From Photobacterium salinisoli (GTDB taxonomy: Bacteria > Pseudomonadota > Gammaproteobacteria > Enterobacterales > Vibrionaceae), in contig NZ_QZMS01000007.1 of the NCBI RefSeq assembly GCF_003614885.1, positions 992,001 to 1,056,000 of the forward strand: 64,000 nt of DNA. The letters are read 5' to 3'. A program made the position numbers and the translations under genes. Position 1 is the first letter of the stretch. The number at the start of each line of letters is the position of its first letter. The notes beneath the pieces were generated by a model. That model saw nothing but the letters and a program-made list of their open reading frames with translations, did no database searches and was not told the DNA's origin. Positions 1 to 8,807 of the stretch are shown one piece after another.

Positions 1-394
1 CGGCTGCCAGCAAACGTTCCAGCTCGTTGACGTCAGGCTGGGTTATTTCCCCTAAAGACCAGTTCACGTGCGGGATGTTCAGGCAGCATGCAATTTGTGC
101 AATACGGGCACCGTAAGCACCATTGTTAATCACCAGTAACTTTCCGCCAGCCGGAATCACAGAGCCTAAGGTTGCCTCAACAGAGGCGGTACCGCTGCCC
201 TGCATGAGCACACTGGTATAACCGTCGTGCGCAGTGGCCAGGGCAACCAGTTGCTGACGAATGTGCTGAACCACGCCAACATTGTAGTCATCATCCCAGG
301 TGCACCAGTCTTTCAGCATGGCTTCCCGCACAGTTTGTGTTGTCGTCAGCGGGCCAGGCGTGAGAAGTAGATATTGATTGTCGGAGTTTGCCAT
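1..394 (-). CDS. phnW: 2-aminoethylphosphonate:pyruvate transaminase PhnW, N-terminal part (runs off the left edge)
   Basis: Translation from the ATG at 394 leftwards gives [19 protein letters not shown], then a [14 protein letters not shown] segment and an [10 protein letters not shown] segment, which is the characteristic start of the class V aminotransferase PhnW. The enzyme is PLP-dependent and cytoplasmic and converts 2-aminoethylphosphonate plus pyruvate into phosphonoacetaldehyde plus alanine, the first step of the AEP degradation route. About 131 codons are visible; the catalytic lysine lies outside the window. The gene is divergent from phnS, and an imperfect copy of the PhnR-type operator lies 14 bases upstream of its start (408-419), so it is probably controlled together with the transport genes. 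A phnX hydrolase gene would be expected further left (inference). Confidence 0.93.
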   Translation of the reverse strand, partial: MANSDNQYLLLTPGPLTTTQTVREAMLKDWCTWDDDYNVGVVQHIRQQLVALATAHDGYTSVLMQGSGTASVEATLGSVIPAGGKLLVINNGAYGARIAQIACCLNIPHVNWSLGEITQPDVNELERLLAA

Positions 395-407
395 TAGTTG
401 ATCTCTT

Positions 408-419
408 TGGACTATACCA
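408..419. promoter_or_regulatory. Putative PhnR operator in the phnW promoter
   Basis: TGGACTATACCA is an imperfect palindrome differing at two positions from the perfect 12-base core TGGTATATACCA at 1797. It lies just upstream of the phnW start on the opposite strand. HutC/UTRA-type GntR regulators usually bind GT-N-TA-N-AC palindromes, which fits this core. Binding by PhnR is inferred. Confidence 0.55.
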
Positions 420-623
420 GATACGAAATCACTATAGCGATGGCAAACCCGTGCTGTAAATCCGACAGAACCAGTCTTCATAAAAGTTTAATAATGGCAA
501 CATTCGCCGATTTTCAACACAAACTTGCGCTGAATCACGATCACACAGTCCTCATGAAACTGACATCTGGCAATCATCGAACTGTCATAAATGGCACCTA
601 GCATCTTCCGTGTCGAACCAATC

Positions 624-635
624 TGGTACATACCA
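624..635. promoter_or_regulatory. Putative PhnR operator in front of phnS
   Basis: TGGTACATACCA differs from the perfect palindrome TGGTATATACCA by a single base. It ends 23 bases before the phnS start codon, so a bound repressor would overlap the promoter or early transcript. It belongs to a family of four such sites in the window. Confidence 0.6.
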
Positions 636-658
636 CATTTACTTTTTAGGAAGGACAA

Positions 659-1672
659 ATGAAAAAGACATGGCTTGTTGCACCCCTGGCGGCATTGATG
701 GCTCTGAGCAGCACTCAGGCATTCGCCTCACAGGAACTGACGGTATACACAGCGTTCGAAACAGACATGCTGGCAAAATTCAAAACAGGATTTGAAAAAG
801 CAAACCCGGATATCAAAATCAAATGGGTAAGGGATTCCACAGGCATCATGACGGCCAAGCTGCTGGCCGAAAAAAGCAACCCTCGCGCGGATGTTGTGTG
901 GGGGCTGGCCGGCTCTTCAATGGCACTGCTGAAAGAAGAAGGTGTACTAAAGCCCTATCAGCCAAAGGAACTGAGCAAGATCCACAGCAATCTTATCGAC
1001 CCGCAAGCCAACCCGGCCTGGTTTGGTAACGATGCCTTCTTTAATGCGGTCTGCTTCAATAAGAAAGTGGCCGAGCAACTGGGTCTGAGCAAGCCAACGA
1101 ACTGGGATGACCTGCTCAAACCTGAGTACAAAGGCCACATTGCCATGCCCAACCCTGCCTCTTCCGGCACAGGTTATATGCAGGTGTCTGCCTGGCTGCA
1201 AACCATGGGTGAGCAAAAAGGCTGGGATTATATGACCAAACTGGATCAGAACATTGCTCATTACACTCACTCTGGTTCCAAGCCATGTGTCCAGGCAGGT
1301 ATGGGTGAGGTTGCCATTGGTATCTCTATGGCTATTCGTGGTGCAAAACTGAAATCTCAGGGGGCACCTATCGACATCATCCTGCCTGAAGGCGGTGTTG
1401 GCTGGGAAGCCGAAGCGGTTGGTCTGGTCAACGCCCAGTCAGATGCCGCGAAGCGTCTGGTTGACTGGTCTCTGTCTAAAGAGGCAAACCAGCTGTATAA
1501 CGCGTTTTACCCTGTTGTCGGCCACAAAGACGTGAACAAGCCTGTGAAGAACTACCCGAATGTTCAGCAGGCCATGGTGAAAATGGACTTCGCTAAAATG
1601 GCAGTCAGCCGTGAAGGTGTGCTGAAAACCTGGTCGGATAAATTCGACGCGAAATCTGAGCCGCGCTCTTAA
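659..1672 (+). CDS. phnS: Putative 2-aminoethylphosphonate ABC transporter substrate-binding protein (PhnS type)
   Basis: A 337-residue periplasmic binding protein. It starts with a Sec signal peptide (MKKTWLVAPLAALMALSS, cleavage after AFA near residue 23), followed by the ELTVYTAFETD opening typical of iron/AEP-type binding proteins. The start has a strong ribosome site (AGGAAGGA) about 5 bases upstream. It would capture AEP in the periplasm and hand it to the PhnT/PhnU importer encoded downstream. The assignment to phosphonate rather than iron or putrescine comes mainly from the neighbours: phnW upstream, a PhnU-like double permease and a GntR/UTRA regulator downstream. A strong terminator follows at 1696-1722, so phnS can be expressed in excess over the membrane components, as is usual for binding proteins. 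Confidence 0.88.
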   Translation: MKKTWLVAPLAALMALSSTQAFASQELTVYTAFETDMLAKFKTGFEKANPDIKIKWVRDSTGIMTAKLLAEKSNPRADVVWGLAGSSMALLKEEGVLKPYQPKELSKIHSNLIDPQANPAWFGNDAFFNAVCFNKKVAEQLGLSKPTNWDDLLKPEYKGHIAMPNPASSGTGYMQVSAWLQTMGEQKGWDYMTKLDQNIAHYTHSGSKPCVQAGMGEVAIGISMAIRGAKLKSQGAPIDIILPEGGVGWEAEAVGLVNAQSDAAKRLVDWSLSKEANQLYNAFYPVVGHKDVNKPVKNYPNVQQAMVKMDFAKMAVSREGVLKTWSDKFDAKSEPRS

Positions 1673-1695
1673 CCGACTCGCAATCCTTTCTCAAG

Positions 1696-1722
1696 AAGGC
1701 AACCACATAGGTTGCCTTTTTT
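1696..1722 (+). terminator. Rho-independent terminator after phnS
   Basis: Inverted repeat GGCAACC / GGTTGCC with a 5-base loop, followed by six T residues on the plus strand. It separates phnS from phnT, which has its own operator. Confidence 0.85.
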
Positions 1723-1793
1723 GTTTATCGGCACAACCGGCTGTCTTCTTATCGTCAAGCTTCTGTCATCCAAGTGTCATTCATTCGATCTAC

Positions 1794-1811
1794 ATTTGGT
1801 ATATACCAAAT
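1794..1811. promoter_or_regulatory. Perfect 18-bp palindromic operator in front of phnT, probably for PhnR
   Basis: ATTTGGTATATACCAAAT is a perfect palindrome, 17 bases upstream of the phnT start. It is the best copy of the TGGTATATACCA family found also at 408, 624 and 21368. Its core GTATATAC matches the GT-N-TA-N-AC pattern of HutC-subfamily GntR regulators, the family of PhnR encoded at 4719. The regulator-site link is inference. Confidence 0.7.
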
Positions 1812-1828
1812 AGAGAAATGACGTTGCT

Positions 1829-2905
1829 ATGGAAACCTATCTGAAAATATCACAAGTCGGTAAACAGTTTGGTCAGTTTACGGCTTTGAAAGACATTTCA
1901 CTGGATATCAACAAAGGCGAATTTATCTGTTTTCTTGGCCCTTCAGGCTGTGGAAAAACCACCTTGCTGCGCGCCATCGCTGGACTGGATCTGGCCAGTG
2001 CAGGCACGATTGAACAAGCAGGTCGTGACATCACCTACCTGCCGCCAGAAAAACGGGACTTTGGTATTGTTTTCCAGTCTTACGCCCTGTTTCCTAATCT
2101 GACTGTCTATGAAAATCTGAGCCTTGGATTGCGCAATCAGGGAAAATCTGTCGCAGACACAGACAGTATCGTCAGCCAGTGGCTGGACACCATTGCCCTG
2201 CCAACAGCAGGCAATAAATACCCAAGCCAGTTATCCGGCGGACAGCAGCAGCGGGTGGCACTTGCTCGTGCCTTATCATTATCACCAGGATTGTTACTGC
2301 TTGATGAACCGCTTTCTGCCCTTGATGCAAAAGTGCGATCCCACTTACGCGAAGAGATCCGCCGCTTACAACGCAAGCTGGGTATTACGACCATTATGGT
2401 GACGCACGATCAGGAAGAAGCACTCGCGATGGCCGACCGTATCGTGGTCATGAATCACGGTTGTATCGAACAGGTCGGCACACCGCAAGAAATCTATCAG
2501 AACCCGAGTTCCCGTTTTGTCGCTGAATTTGTCGGCCAGATGAATTTCTTGCCTGCCTCAATCGTGAGTGAGCAGCAAATGCGAATCGGTGAAAGCCTGC
2601 TGCCACTTCCGGCCGCTCAATTCCAGCGCGGCGAGCAGGTAGAACTGGGACTCAGACCGGAAGATCTGCATTTTCTGCCCGCGGGTGAGAAGAGTGGCAG
2701 CAGCGTGCTGGTACGCATAGACGATCTGGAGTTTCAGGGCACTTTCATGCGTGCCGACTGCCAGCTTCAGGGGGCGCACCAATTACCGACGATCAAGGTG
2801 GATGTTCCTATCAGGGAAACGCGTCACCTTGGCCTGAGCCGAGGCAACTATCTGCAGTTGCATATTGCCGATAAGCATACCCATATCTACCGCCAAAGCC
2901 GATAA
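1829..2905 (+). CDS. phnT: Putative 2-aminoethylphosphonate ABC transporter ATP-binding protein (PhnT type)
   Basis: A 358-residue ABC ATPase of the spermidine/iron/phosphonate class. It has Walker A GPSGCGKT (residues 37-44), the Q-loop region FQSYALFPN, signature [15 protein letters not shown], Walker B LLLLDEPLSALD and the switch histidine in MVTHDQEE. The last ~110 residues form the C-terminal TOBE-like regulatory domain common in this class. It would energise import of AEP bound by PhnS through the PhnU membrane component, on the cytoplasmic side of the inner membrane. The next gene starts 13 bases after the stop, so the two are co-transcribed. A perfect palindromic operator lies directly upstream. 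Confidence 0.88.
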   Translation: METYLKISQVGKQFGQFTALKDISLDINKGEFICFLGPSGCGKTTLLRAIAGLDLASAGTIEQAGRDITYLPPEKRDFGIVFQSYALFPNLTVYENLSLGLRNQGKSVADTDSIVSQWLDTIALPTAGNKYPSQLSGGQQQRVALARALSLSPGLLLLDEPLSALDAKVRSHLREEIRRLQRKLGITTIMVTHDQEEALAMADRIVVMNHGCIEQVGTPQEIYQNPSSRFVAEFVGQMNFLPASIVSEQQMRIGESLLPLPAAQFQRGEQVELGLRPEDLHFLPAGEKSGSSVLVRIDDLEFQGTFMRADCQLQGAHQLPTIKVDVPIRETRHLGLSRGNYLQLHIADKHTHIYRQSR

Positions 2906-2918
2906 ACAGGATGTCACC

Positions 2919-4649
2919 ATGACCCAACTGACCCGACCGCTTCTTACGTCAAAGCCAGGTCTCTTACAATCCCTCATACGGCTGCGTCATCACTTTGGCC
3001 GTGACAACGTCACTCTTGCCGTACTGTTGGTGGTATTTAGTACACTGATGGCCGCCTTTATCGTCGCGCCGCTGCTTGCGATGCTGCAAAAAAGTGTACA
3101 GAACGCCGATGGTGACTTTGTCGGCCTGGCAAATTTCGCGACCTACTTTGCATCACCTGCCCTGTGGCAATCATTGCAAAATACCATCGTGATAGGTGCA
3201 CTTGTCACTGCCATTGTTGGTGTGCTGGCTTTTGGTTTTGCCTTTGCCTTAACCCGCAGTTGTATGCCATTCAAAGGCGTCTTTACCGTCATCGGCTCCG
3301 CCCCTATTCTGGCGCCATCACTGTTACCTGCAATCAGTCTTATCTACCTGTTCGGTAATCAGGGCATCGCCAAAGAGATGCTGTTCGGGCACAGTATTTA
3401 CGGCCCTATAGGCATTGCGATTGGCCTGGTGTTATGGACCTTCCCTCATGCTTTGATGATCATCAGTACGTCGCTGAAAACATCTGATGCCCGGCTCTAC
3501 GAAGCCGCGAAAGCGCTTAATACATCCAGCGTACGCACCTTCTTTCTGGTCACTTTACCGGGCGCCAAATACGGCCTGATCAGTGCGTTGATCGTGGTAT
3601 TTACCCTGGTTGTCTGCGACTTTGGTGTCCCTAAAGTCATTGGCGGCCAATACAATGTGTTGGCAACCGACATTTTCAAACAAGTGGTTGGCCAGCAAAA
3701 CTTCGCCATGGGTGCTGTCACGTCCGTCATGCTGTTACTGCCCGCTTTGCTGGCCTTTGCCGGTGACCGCTGGGTACAGAAAAAACAGCAGAACCTGTTC
3801 GATGCCCGCTCAGTGGCTTACCAGCCTGAACCACACCGCATTCGTGACGGCATGTGTTTGCTGTTCTGCTCACTGATCTCACTGGCAATTCTGAGTGTCA
3901 TTGCCATGGCCGTGTACGGTTCTTTGGTTACATTCTGGCCCTGGAACACCGCATTGAGCCTGAACAACTACAACTTTGCCGAATTCAGCACCTATGGCTG
4001 GGCACCGTATTTCAATTCACTGAAACTGGCTGGGATGGTCGCTCTGGCAGGCACTTTGGTGATTTTTACCTGTGCCTACTGCATTGAAAAAGGACAAAGC
4101 TTCGCCCCACTGCGTAACCTGCTGCAAATGCTGGCGATTCTGCCGATGGCGGTACCGGGAATGGTGCTAGGACTGGGCTACATCTTTTTCTTCAACCACA
4201 GCGACAATCCGCTGTCATGGGTTTACGGCACACTGACCATACTGGTGGTCAATACCATTACTCACTACTACACAGTCGGCCATATGACGGCAGTGACAGC
4301 GTTGAAGCAGCTGCCGGGAGAAATCGAAGCGATCTCTGCATCGCTCAACATTGCTCAGTTCAAGACATTCTTTAAAGTCACTGTTCCTGTGTGTACCCCT
4401 GCCATTTTAGACATTGCGACATATTTGTTTGTGAATGCGATGACCACCACGTCGGCCATTGTTTTTCTGTACGCCTCAGACACTATGCCAGCCTCCGTGT
4501 CTGTCCTGAATATGGATGATGCCGGTCAGACCGGACCTGCCGCCGCGATGGCAGTCATGATCCTCTTGACGGCGGCGGCAGTGAAACTCATGCATCTCGG
4601 TGCAAACCGCCTGAGTGATAAATACACCCAAGCCTGGCGTAACCGCTAA
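2919..4649 (+). CDS. phnU: Putative 2-aminoethylphosphonate ABC transporter permease, two permease domains in one chain (PhnU type)
   Basis: A 576-residue inner-membrane protein with two consecutive BinPD-type permease halves, each with about six membrane segments. EAA-type loops can be seen in each half: EAAKALNTSSVRTFFLVTLP in the first and IEAISASLNIAQFKTFFKVT in the second. In Salmonella the corresponding PhnU and PhnV are separate proteins; the fused form is known from other AEP clusters. I chose the ATG at 2919 (MTQLTRPLL) because the upstream in-frame start at 2865 lies inside phnT and would add 18 non-membrane residues; AACAGG about 8 bases upstream can serve as ribosome site. It forms the channel for AEP uptake with PhnS and PhnT. 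Confidence 0.87.
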   Translation: MTQLTRPLLTSKPGLLQSLIRLRHHFGRDNVTLAVLLVVFSTLMAAFIVAPLLAMLQKSVQNADGDFVGLANFATYFASPALWQSLQNTIVIGALVTAIVGVLAFGFAFALTRSCMPFKGVFTVIGSAPILAPSLLPAISLIYLFGNQGIAKEMLFGHSIYGPIGIAIGLVLWTFPHALMIISTSLKTSDARLYEAAKALNTSSVRTFFLVTLPGAKYGLISALIVVFTLVVCDFGVPKVIGGQYNVLATDIFKQVVGQQNFAMGAVTSVMLLLPALLAFAGDRWVQKKQQNLFDARSVAYQPEPHRIRDGMCLLFCSLISLAILSVIAMAVYGSLVTFWPWNTALSLNNYNFAEFSTYGWAPYFNSLKLAGMVALAGTLVIFTCAYCIEKGQSFAPLRNLLQMLAILPMAVPGMVLGLGYIFFFNHSDNPLSWVYGTLTILVVNTITHYYTVGHMTAVTALKQLPGEIEAISASLNIAQFKTFFKVTVPVCTPAILDIATYLFVNAMTTTSAIVFLYASDTMPASVSVLNMDDAGQTGPAAAMAVMILLTAAAVKLMHLGANRLSDKYTQAWRNR

Positions 4650-4670
4650 TGACTCTGTGAAAACAGACTT

Positions 4671-4676
4671 TATAAT
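4671..4676 (+). promoter_or_regulatory. Candidate -10 element for phnR
   Basis: A perfect TATAAT hexamer lies 43 bases before the chosen phnR start, with no clear -35 at the expected spacing. A short inverted repeat ACCAG / CTGGT follows at about 4682-4698. The position suggests that phnR has its own promoter in addition to read-through from phnTU. Confidence 0.4.
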
Positions 4677-4718
4677 AGCTAACCAGTTGAACCCTGGTCG
4701 GCAATGGGAAGGATTAAC

Positions 4719-5417
4719 GTGCAATATATAAGAATCATGGAAGCCATCAATGAACAGATTGATGCCGGGCTTCTGGCAGGCGGACACAAACTGCCTGCTG
4801 AACGTAAGTTGGCGGAGTCTTTCAACACAACGCGAGTCACTTTGCGCGAATCGCTGGCCTTGCTCGAAGCCGAAGGTAAGCTGTATCGGGAAGATCGCCG
4901 GGGCTGGTTTGTCTCACCGGTGCCGCTCTTGTACGATCCGACCTACACCACAGATTTTCCGGCCATGGCCAAAGCGCAAGGTCGCGAAGCACGTTCTGAT
5001 CTGCTCTCTGCCAAACGTGTTCCTGCCAGCCGGCGCGCAGCCTCGCTGCTGAATGTCAAACCACTGACCGAAGTGTACCGTATCGACCGGCTGCGATTTC
5101 TCGATAATCGTCCGGTCGTGGTGGTCACGAATTTTATCTCGCCCACCCATTTCCCTGATTTGTTTGAACACAATATCACCGACTCGCTCACGACTACGTA
5201 CCGTGAGCAATACGGTGTCATTTATTCCAAGACCCGGTTCCGGGTTCGTTCTACCTCCCTGATGGCAGAAACCGCCCACCACCTTAGGGCAACATCCGGT
5301 ACGCCTGCCATGTTTGTCGAACGGGTGAACTACGACCAAAGCGGCAACCTGATTGACTGCGATTTAGAATACTGGCGTCACGACGCGATTTTGATTGAAT
5401 CAACGGCGACGATTTAA
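4719..5417 (+). CDS. phnR: GntR-family transcriptional regulator with UTRA effector domain, likely PhnR
   Basis: About 232 residues: an N-terminal winged helix typical of GntR proteins (LPAERKLAESFNTTRVTLRE, residues ~24-50) and a C-terminal UTRA ligand-binding domain with the ending LEYWRHDAILIE. It probably senses AEP or an AEP-derived signal and controls phnW, phnS, phnTU and, from the operator pattern, the FAD oxidoreductase at 19946. I prefer the GTG at 4719 over the in-frame ATG at 4704: GGGAAGGA at 4706-4713 is a strong ribosome site for the GTG, whereas it would lie inside the coding region if the ATG were used. The product then starts MQYIRIMEAI, as usual for the family. Activator versus repressor role is not visible. 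Confidence 0.85.
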   Translation: MQYIRIMEAINEQIDAGLLAGGHKLPAERKLAESFNTTRVTLRESLALLEAEGKLYREDRRGWFVSPVPLLYDPTYTTDFPAMAKAQGREARSDLLSAKRVPASRRAASLLNVKPLTEVYRIDRLRFLDNRPVVVVTNFISPTHFPDLFEHNITDSLTTTYREQYGVIYSKTRFRVRSTSLMAETAHHLRATSGTPAMFVERVNYDQSGNLIDCDLEYWRHDAILIESTATI

Positions 5418-5471
5418 CGTTTTGCCCGCCAGCGCGTTACACCCAATGCTCTTTTGCTGACAAAAAATGAA

Positions 5472-5495
5472 AAATGGCGCCTGAAAAGGCGCCAT
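5472..5495 (-). terminator. Terminator of the aap operon
   Basis: ATGGCGCC / GGCGCCAT stem with a 6-base loop at 5474-5495; read on the minus strand it is followed by a T-rich tract. It lies between the convergent ends of phnR and aapP and may also stop phnR transcripts. Confidence 0.8.
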
Positions 5496-5542
5496 AACAT
5501 ATGTTCACTCCACCATGCGAATACCGCATAAATGATGAAAAA

Positions 5543-6313
5543 TCAGTGAATGATCTGCTGCAGAAAATTTTGCGTGCGGTCAAACTGCGGATTACTGAAG
5601 AACTCCTCCGGGGCATTCTGCTCAATAATTTCACCGGCATCCATAAAAATAACCCGGTCCGCCACTTCACGGGCAAAACCCATTTCGTGTGTCACACACA
5701 GCATGGTCATGCCGTCTTCAGCCAGCTCAACCATCACATCCAGCACCTCACGCACCATTTCCGGATCAAGCGCGGAGGTCGGCTCATCAAACAGCATGAT
5801 TTGCGGCTCCATGCACAGGGAGCGGGCAATCGCAACACGCTGCTGCTGACCACCGGACAACTGACCCGGAAACTTGTGTGCCTGTTCTGCAATCCGTACC
5901 CGCTCCAGGTACTTCATTGCCAGGGCTTCAGCTTCTTTCTGCGATTTTTTCTTTACCCACATCTGCGCCAGCGTACAGTTTTCCAGCACACTCAGGTGGG
6001 GAAACAAATTGAAGTGCTGGAAACACATACCCACTTCACGGCGCACCAGCTCGATATTTTTCAGATCGTCCTTCAACTCCGTACCGGCAACAACGATGTC
6101 ACCGCGCTGGTGTTCTTCCAAATGGTTAATACAGCGAATCATGGTCGATTTACCCGAGCCGGAAGGCCCGCAGATCACAATTTTTTCGCCCTTTTTCACA
6201 TCCAGGTTAATATTTTTCAACACATGGAATTCACCATACCATTTGTTGACATTTTTCAGACGGATGACAGGTTCTTTATCCGAACTCTGGTTCACTTTTT
6301 CAATCATAGACAT
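5543..6313 (-). CDS. aapP: General L-amino acid ABC transporter ATP-binding protein AapP
   Basis: A 256-residue ATPase of the polar amino acid class (GlnQ/AapP/BztD). It has Walker A GPSGSGKS (residues 49-56), signature [15 protein letters not shown], Walker [13 protein letters not shown] and switch VTHEMGFA. The length matches rhizobial AapP (about 257). I start at 6313 (MSMIEKVNQ): AAGGAAG precedes it, and an upstream in-frame start would overlap aapM and add 27 residues not expected in the family. It is the last gene of aapJ-aapQ-aapM-aapP, 20 bases after aapM, and drives uptake of a broad set of L-amino acids. Confidence 0.9.
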   Translation of the reverse strand: MSMIEKVNQSSDKEPVIRLKNVNKWYGEFHVLKNINLDVKKGEKIVICGPSGSGKSTMIRCINHLEEHQRGDIVVAGTELKDDLKNIELVRREVGMCFQHFNLFPHLSVLENCTLAQMWVKKKSQKEAEALAMKYLERVRIAEQAHKFPGQLSGGQQQRVAIARSLCMEPQIMLFDEPTSALDPEMVREVLDVMVELAEDGMTMLCVTHEMGFAREVADRVIFMDAGEIIEQNAPEEFFSNPQFDRTQNFLQQIIH

Positions 6314-6333
6314 CCTAACTTCCTTGTAATTGA

Positions 6334-7428
6334 TCAATGCCCGGTATGGAGTTTGTTTTCCAGATAAAGGCTGTAGCGCGACATTCCGAAGCACATCACC
6401 CAGAAAATGAAGGCCGCAAATAAATAACTTTCCGTTGAGAATCCGAGCCAGGCCGGATCACTGTTCGCCGACTGAGCAATCCCCAGCACATCGAACATAC
6501 CGATAATCAGCACCAGGCTGGTATCTTTGAGCAAGGCAATAAAGGTATTAACGATCGACGGAATACTGACTTTCAGCGCCTGTGGCAGAATGACTAAACG
6601 CATCATTTTCCAGTAGCCCAAACCCAGGGCTTCCGCCGCTTCGTACTGCCCTTTCGAGATAGACTGTAAACCGCCCCTTATCGCTTCAGCCATGTACGCC
6701 GAGTTAAAGAGCACCACGCCAATCAGTGCACGCAGTAATTTGTCAATTTCCGTTCCGCCAGAGAGGAACAACGGCAGCATGACAGACGCCATGAAAAGGA
6801 CGGTAATTAATGGTACGCCACGCCAGAACTCAATATACACAGTGCTGATGCTGCGGATAACCGGCATTTTTGATCGACGCCCGAGCGCCAGCAGTACCCC
6901 AAAAGGCAGGGAAGCCAGTATACCTGTCAACGCGATGATCAGTGTGACCATCAACCCGCCCCACTGGTGCGTTTCCACGGTTTCCAGACCAGCCGCACCG
7001 CCGTGTAGCAGCATGGCTGACAAAACGGGAAATGGGATCAGAGTGATCAGTAATGCCCATTTTTTATAGGGGATACGATCGACCAGCAACCACAGGATTA
7101 ACCCTGCTGTGGCTGCAAAAAACACCACAGGTCGCCAGATTTCTGATTCAGGATAAAAGCCAAACATGAACTGTTCGAACCGCGCCTGAATAAACACCCA
7201 GCATGCACCTTCCCGGGAACAGGCATCACGCGTTGAGCCAATGAAATCCGCATCCAGCACGGCCCATTGGAAAATCTGCTCAGCCCAGGTAACAACCAGC
7301 CAGAGCAAAACCAGTGTGACCACTGTATTGACCGGACCGGCAAACAGGTTTTTGCGTAACCAGCCGCTCACGCCCGTTAACTTTGCCGGCGGGGCTTCTG
7401 AGGGCGTAAAATCAAATGTTTTCATCAT
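6334..7428 (-). CDS. aapM: General L-amino acid ABC transporter permease AapM
   Basis: A 364-residue membrane protein of the His/Glu/Gln/Arg permease family. The conserved EAA loop reads [21 protein letters not shown], followed by the typical membrane segment [20 protein letters not shown]. AapM/BztC proteins are longer than HisM because of an N-terminal extension with extra membrane segments, also seen here (residues ~25-150). The start MMKTFDFT lies 11 bases after the aapQ stop. Together with AapQ it forms the membrane channel. Substrate range (broad L-amino acids) is taken from the Rhizobium Aap system. Confidence 0.9.
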   Translation of the reverse strand: MMKTFDFTPSEAPPAKLTGVSGWLRKNLFAGPVNTVVTLVLLWLVVTWAEQIFQWAVLDADFIGSTRDACSREGACWVFIQARFEQFMFGFYPESEIWRPVVFFAATAGLILWLLVDRIPYKKWALLITLIPFPVLSAMLLHGGAAGLETVETHQWGGLMVTLIIALTGILASLPFGVLLALGRRSKMPVIRSISTVYIEFWRGVPLITVLFMASVMLPLFLSGGTEIDKLLRALIGVVLFNSAYMAEAIRGGLQSISKGQYEAAEALGLGYWKMMRLVILPQALKVSIPSIVNTFIALLKDTSLVLIIGMFDVLGIAQSANSDPAWLGFSTESYLFAAFIFWVMCFGMSRYSLYLENKLHTGH

Positions 7429-7439
7429 GCTACCTCTTA

Positions 7440-8699
7440 CTACCTTTCCACCAGCGCAATCTTGCGGTTGTACATGTTCATCAAAAGTGACGTCAGCAAA
7501 CTCAGCGCCAGATACACTGCCATTGTCATTGCAATTATCTCAATAGCCTGCCCTGTCTGATTCAGTGTCGTACCGGCAAACACGGACACCAGGTCCGGAT
7601 ACCCTATCGCCATCGCCAGCGAAGAGTTTTTGACCAGGTTCAGATACTGGCTGGTCAGAGGCGGCACAATGACACGCAATGCCTGCGGGATAACAATCAA
7701 TCTGAGCGTATGCGAATTCTTCAGCCCCAATGAGTGTGCCGCTTCCGTCTGCCCATGACTGACAGCCATGATCCCTGAACGAACAATTTCAGCGATAAAC
7801 GAAGCGGTATAAATGCTCAGTGCAACCAGTAAAGCAAACAGCTCAGGCATAACGGAAATACCGCCCCGAAAGTTGAAACCTTTCAGCTCAGGGTATTCCA
7901 GTGATACCGGCTGTCCCGACAAAAAATACGTCAGCACAGGCAAGACCAGCAGCATACCGAGTGAATAGCGCCAGGTCGGACGCTGCTCCCCCGTGGCCTT
8001 TTGATGCCGGCTGGCCCGCATATGGACGGCCACACCCGCGATCACACTGATCACAACAGCAGCAAGCACCATCCAGGCGCCTTGCTCATATACGGGTGCA
8101 GGCACATACAGACCACGAACATTCAGGAACGCGGCTTCACCCAATGACAATGATTGTCTTGGCGAAGGTAAAGCACGCAGAACAACGAAATACCAGAAAA
8201 GAATTTGCAGCAATAGCGGCACATTTCGGAATACTTCGATATACACCGCAGCCAGGCGGCTTAACAACCAGTTTTTTGATAAGCGGGCAATGCCAACAAC
8301 AAAACCCAGTGCTGTTGCCAGCACTATGCCAAGAATACCGACCAATGCCGTATTCAGTAATCCAACAAGAAAAGTCCGGCCGTAGCTATATGTCTCGTCA
8401 TAGTCAATGAGCGACATACCAATGCCGAAGCCAGCGGTTTGATCGAGAAAATCAAAACCGGTCGCTATTCCCCTCTGCGCTAAATTATCCAGTGCATTGC
8501 TGACAACAGTGTATAAAAACACACCGATAGCCAGAATAAGCAGCGACTGGAAAAAAACGGCGCGAGCGCCCGGATGATAAATTAAAGAACGGAGGTTCAA
8601 AGAAGGTGTTTCAGAAACGGTGGCCATTTTTTTGCCCGACGTTTCATTCTTTTTGTCTTTTTCGGTGACAGCATCGAATTCAACTTCACTCAGTGCCAT
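7440..8699 (-). CDS. aapQ: General L-amino acid ABC transporter permease AapQ
   Basis: A 419-residue inner-membrane permease. The EAA loop is visible as EAAHSLGLKNSHTLRLIVIP near residue 320, followed by SQYLNLVKNSSLAMAIGYPD. A charged N-terminal stretch (KDKKNETSGKK) precedes the first membrane segment; initiation at a later ATG (MATVSETP, residue 25) is possible. The long loop between the first membrane segments is typical of AapQ/BztB. A GC-rich hairpin separates it from aapJ, suggesting lower expression than the binding protein. Confidence 0.9.
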   Translation of the reverse strand: MALSEVEFDAVTEKDKKNETSGKKMATVSETPSLNLRSLIYHPGARAVFFQSLLILAIGVFLYTVVSNALDNLAQRGIATGFDFLDQTAGFGIGMSLIDYDETYSYGRTFLVGLLNTALVGILGIVLATALGFVVGIARLSKNWLLSRLAAVYIEVFRNVPLLLQILFWYFVVLRALPSPRQSLSLGEAAFLNVRGLYVPAPVYEQGAWMVLAAVVISVIAGVAVHMRASRHQKATGEQRPTWRYSLGMLLVLPVLTYFLSGQPVSLEYPELKGFNFRGGISVMPELFALLVALSIYTASFIAEIVRSGIMAVSHGQTEAAHSLGLKNSHTLRLIVIPQALRVIVPPLTSQYLNLVKNSSLAMAIGYPDLVSVFAGTTLNQTGQAIEIIAMTMAVYLALSLLTSLLMNMYNRKIALVER

Positions 8700-8764
8700 A
8701 CAACTACCCTGTTAAGCCAATGGATTCCCATCTTTTCATCTTGAATGAAAAGCTGTTCCAATCA

Positions 8765-8784
8765 GGCGGGGAAATATCCCCGCC
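8765..8784 (-). terminator. Hairpin between aapJ and aapQ, possible attenuator or mRNA stabiliser
   Basis: GGCGGGGA / TCCCCGCC perfect 8-bp stem with a 4-base loop in the 108-base gap after aapJ. There is no T tract on the minus strand, so it is more likely to protect the upstream aapJ mRNA or to terminate only partly. Confidence 0.5.
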
Positions 8785-8807
8785 ATGTATTGAATGTTAA
8801 CCGGTAA

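Noticed and set aside
398..601. 67-codon plus-strand frame in the phnW/phnS promoter region
   Set aside because: It overlaps the operator and promoter sites, has no ribosome site, and its composition is unlike the neighbouring genes.
5501..6367. 288-codon plus-strand frame opposite aapP
   Set aside because: It is a long antisense frame over a well-supported ABC ATPase gene; its His/Phe-rich product is typical of such shadows.
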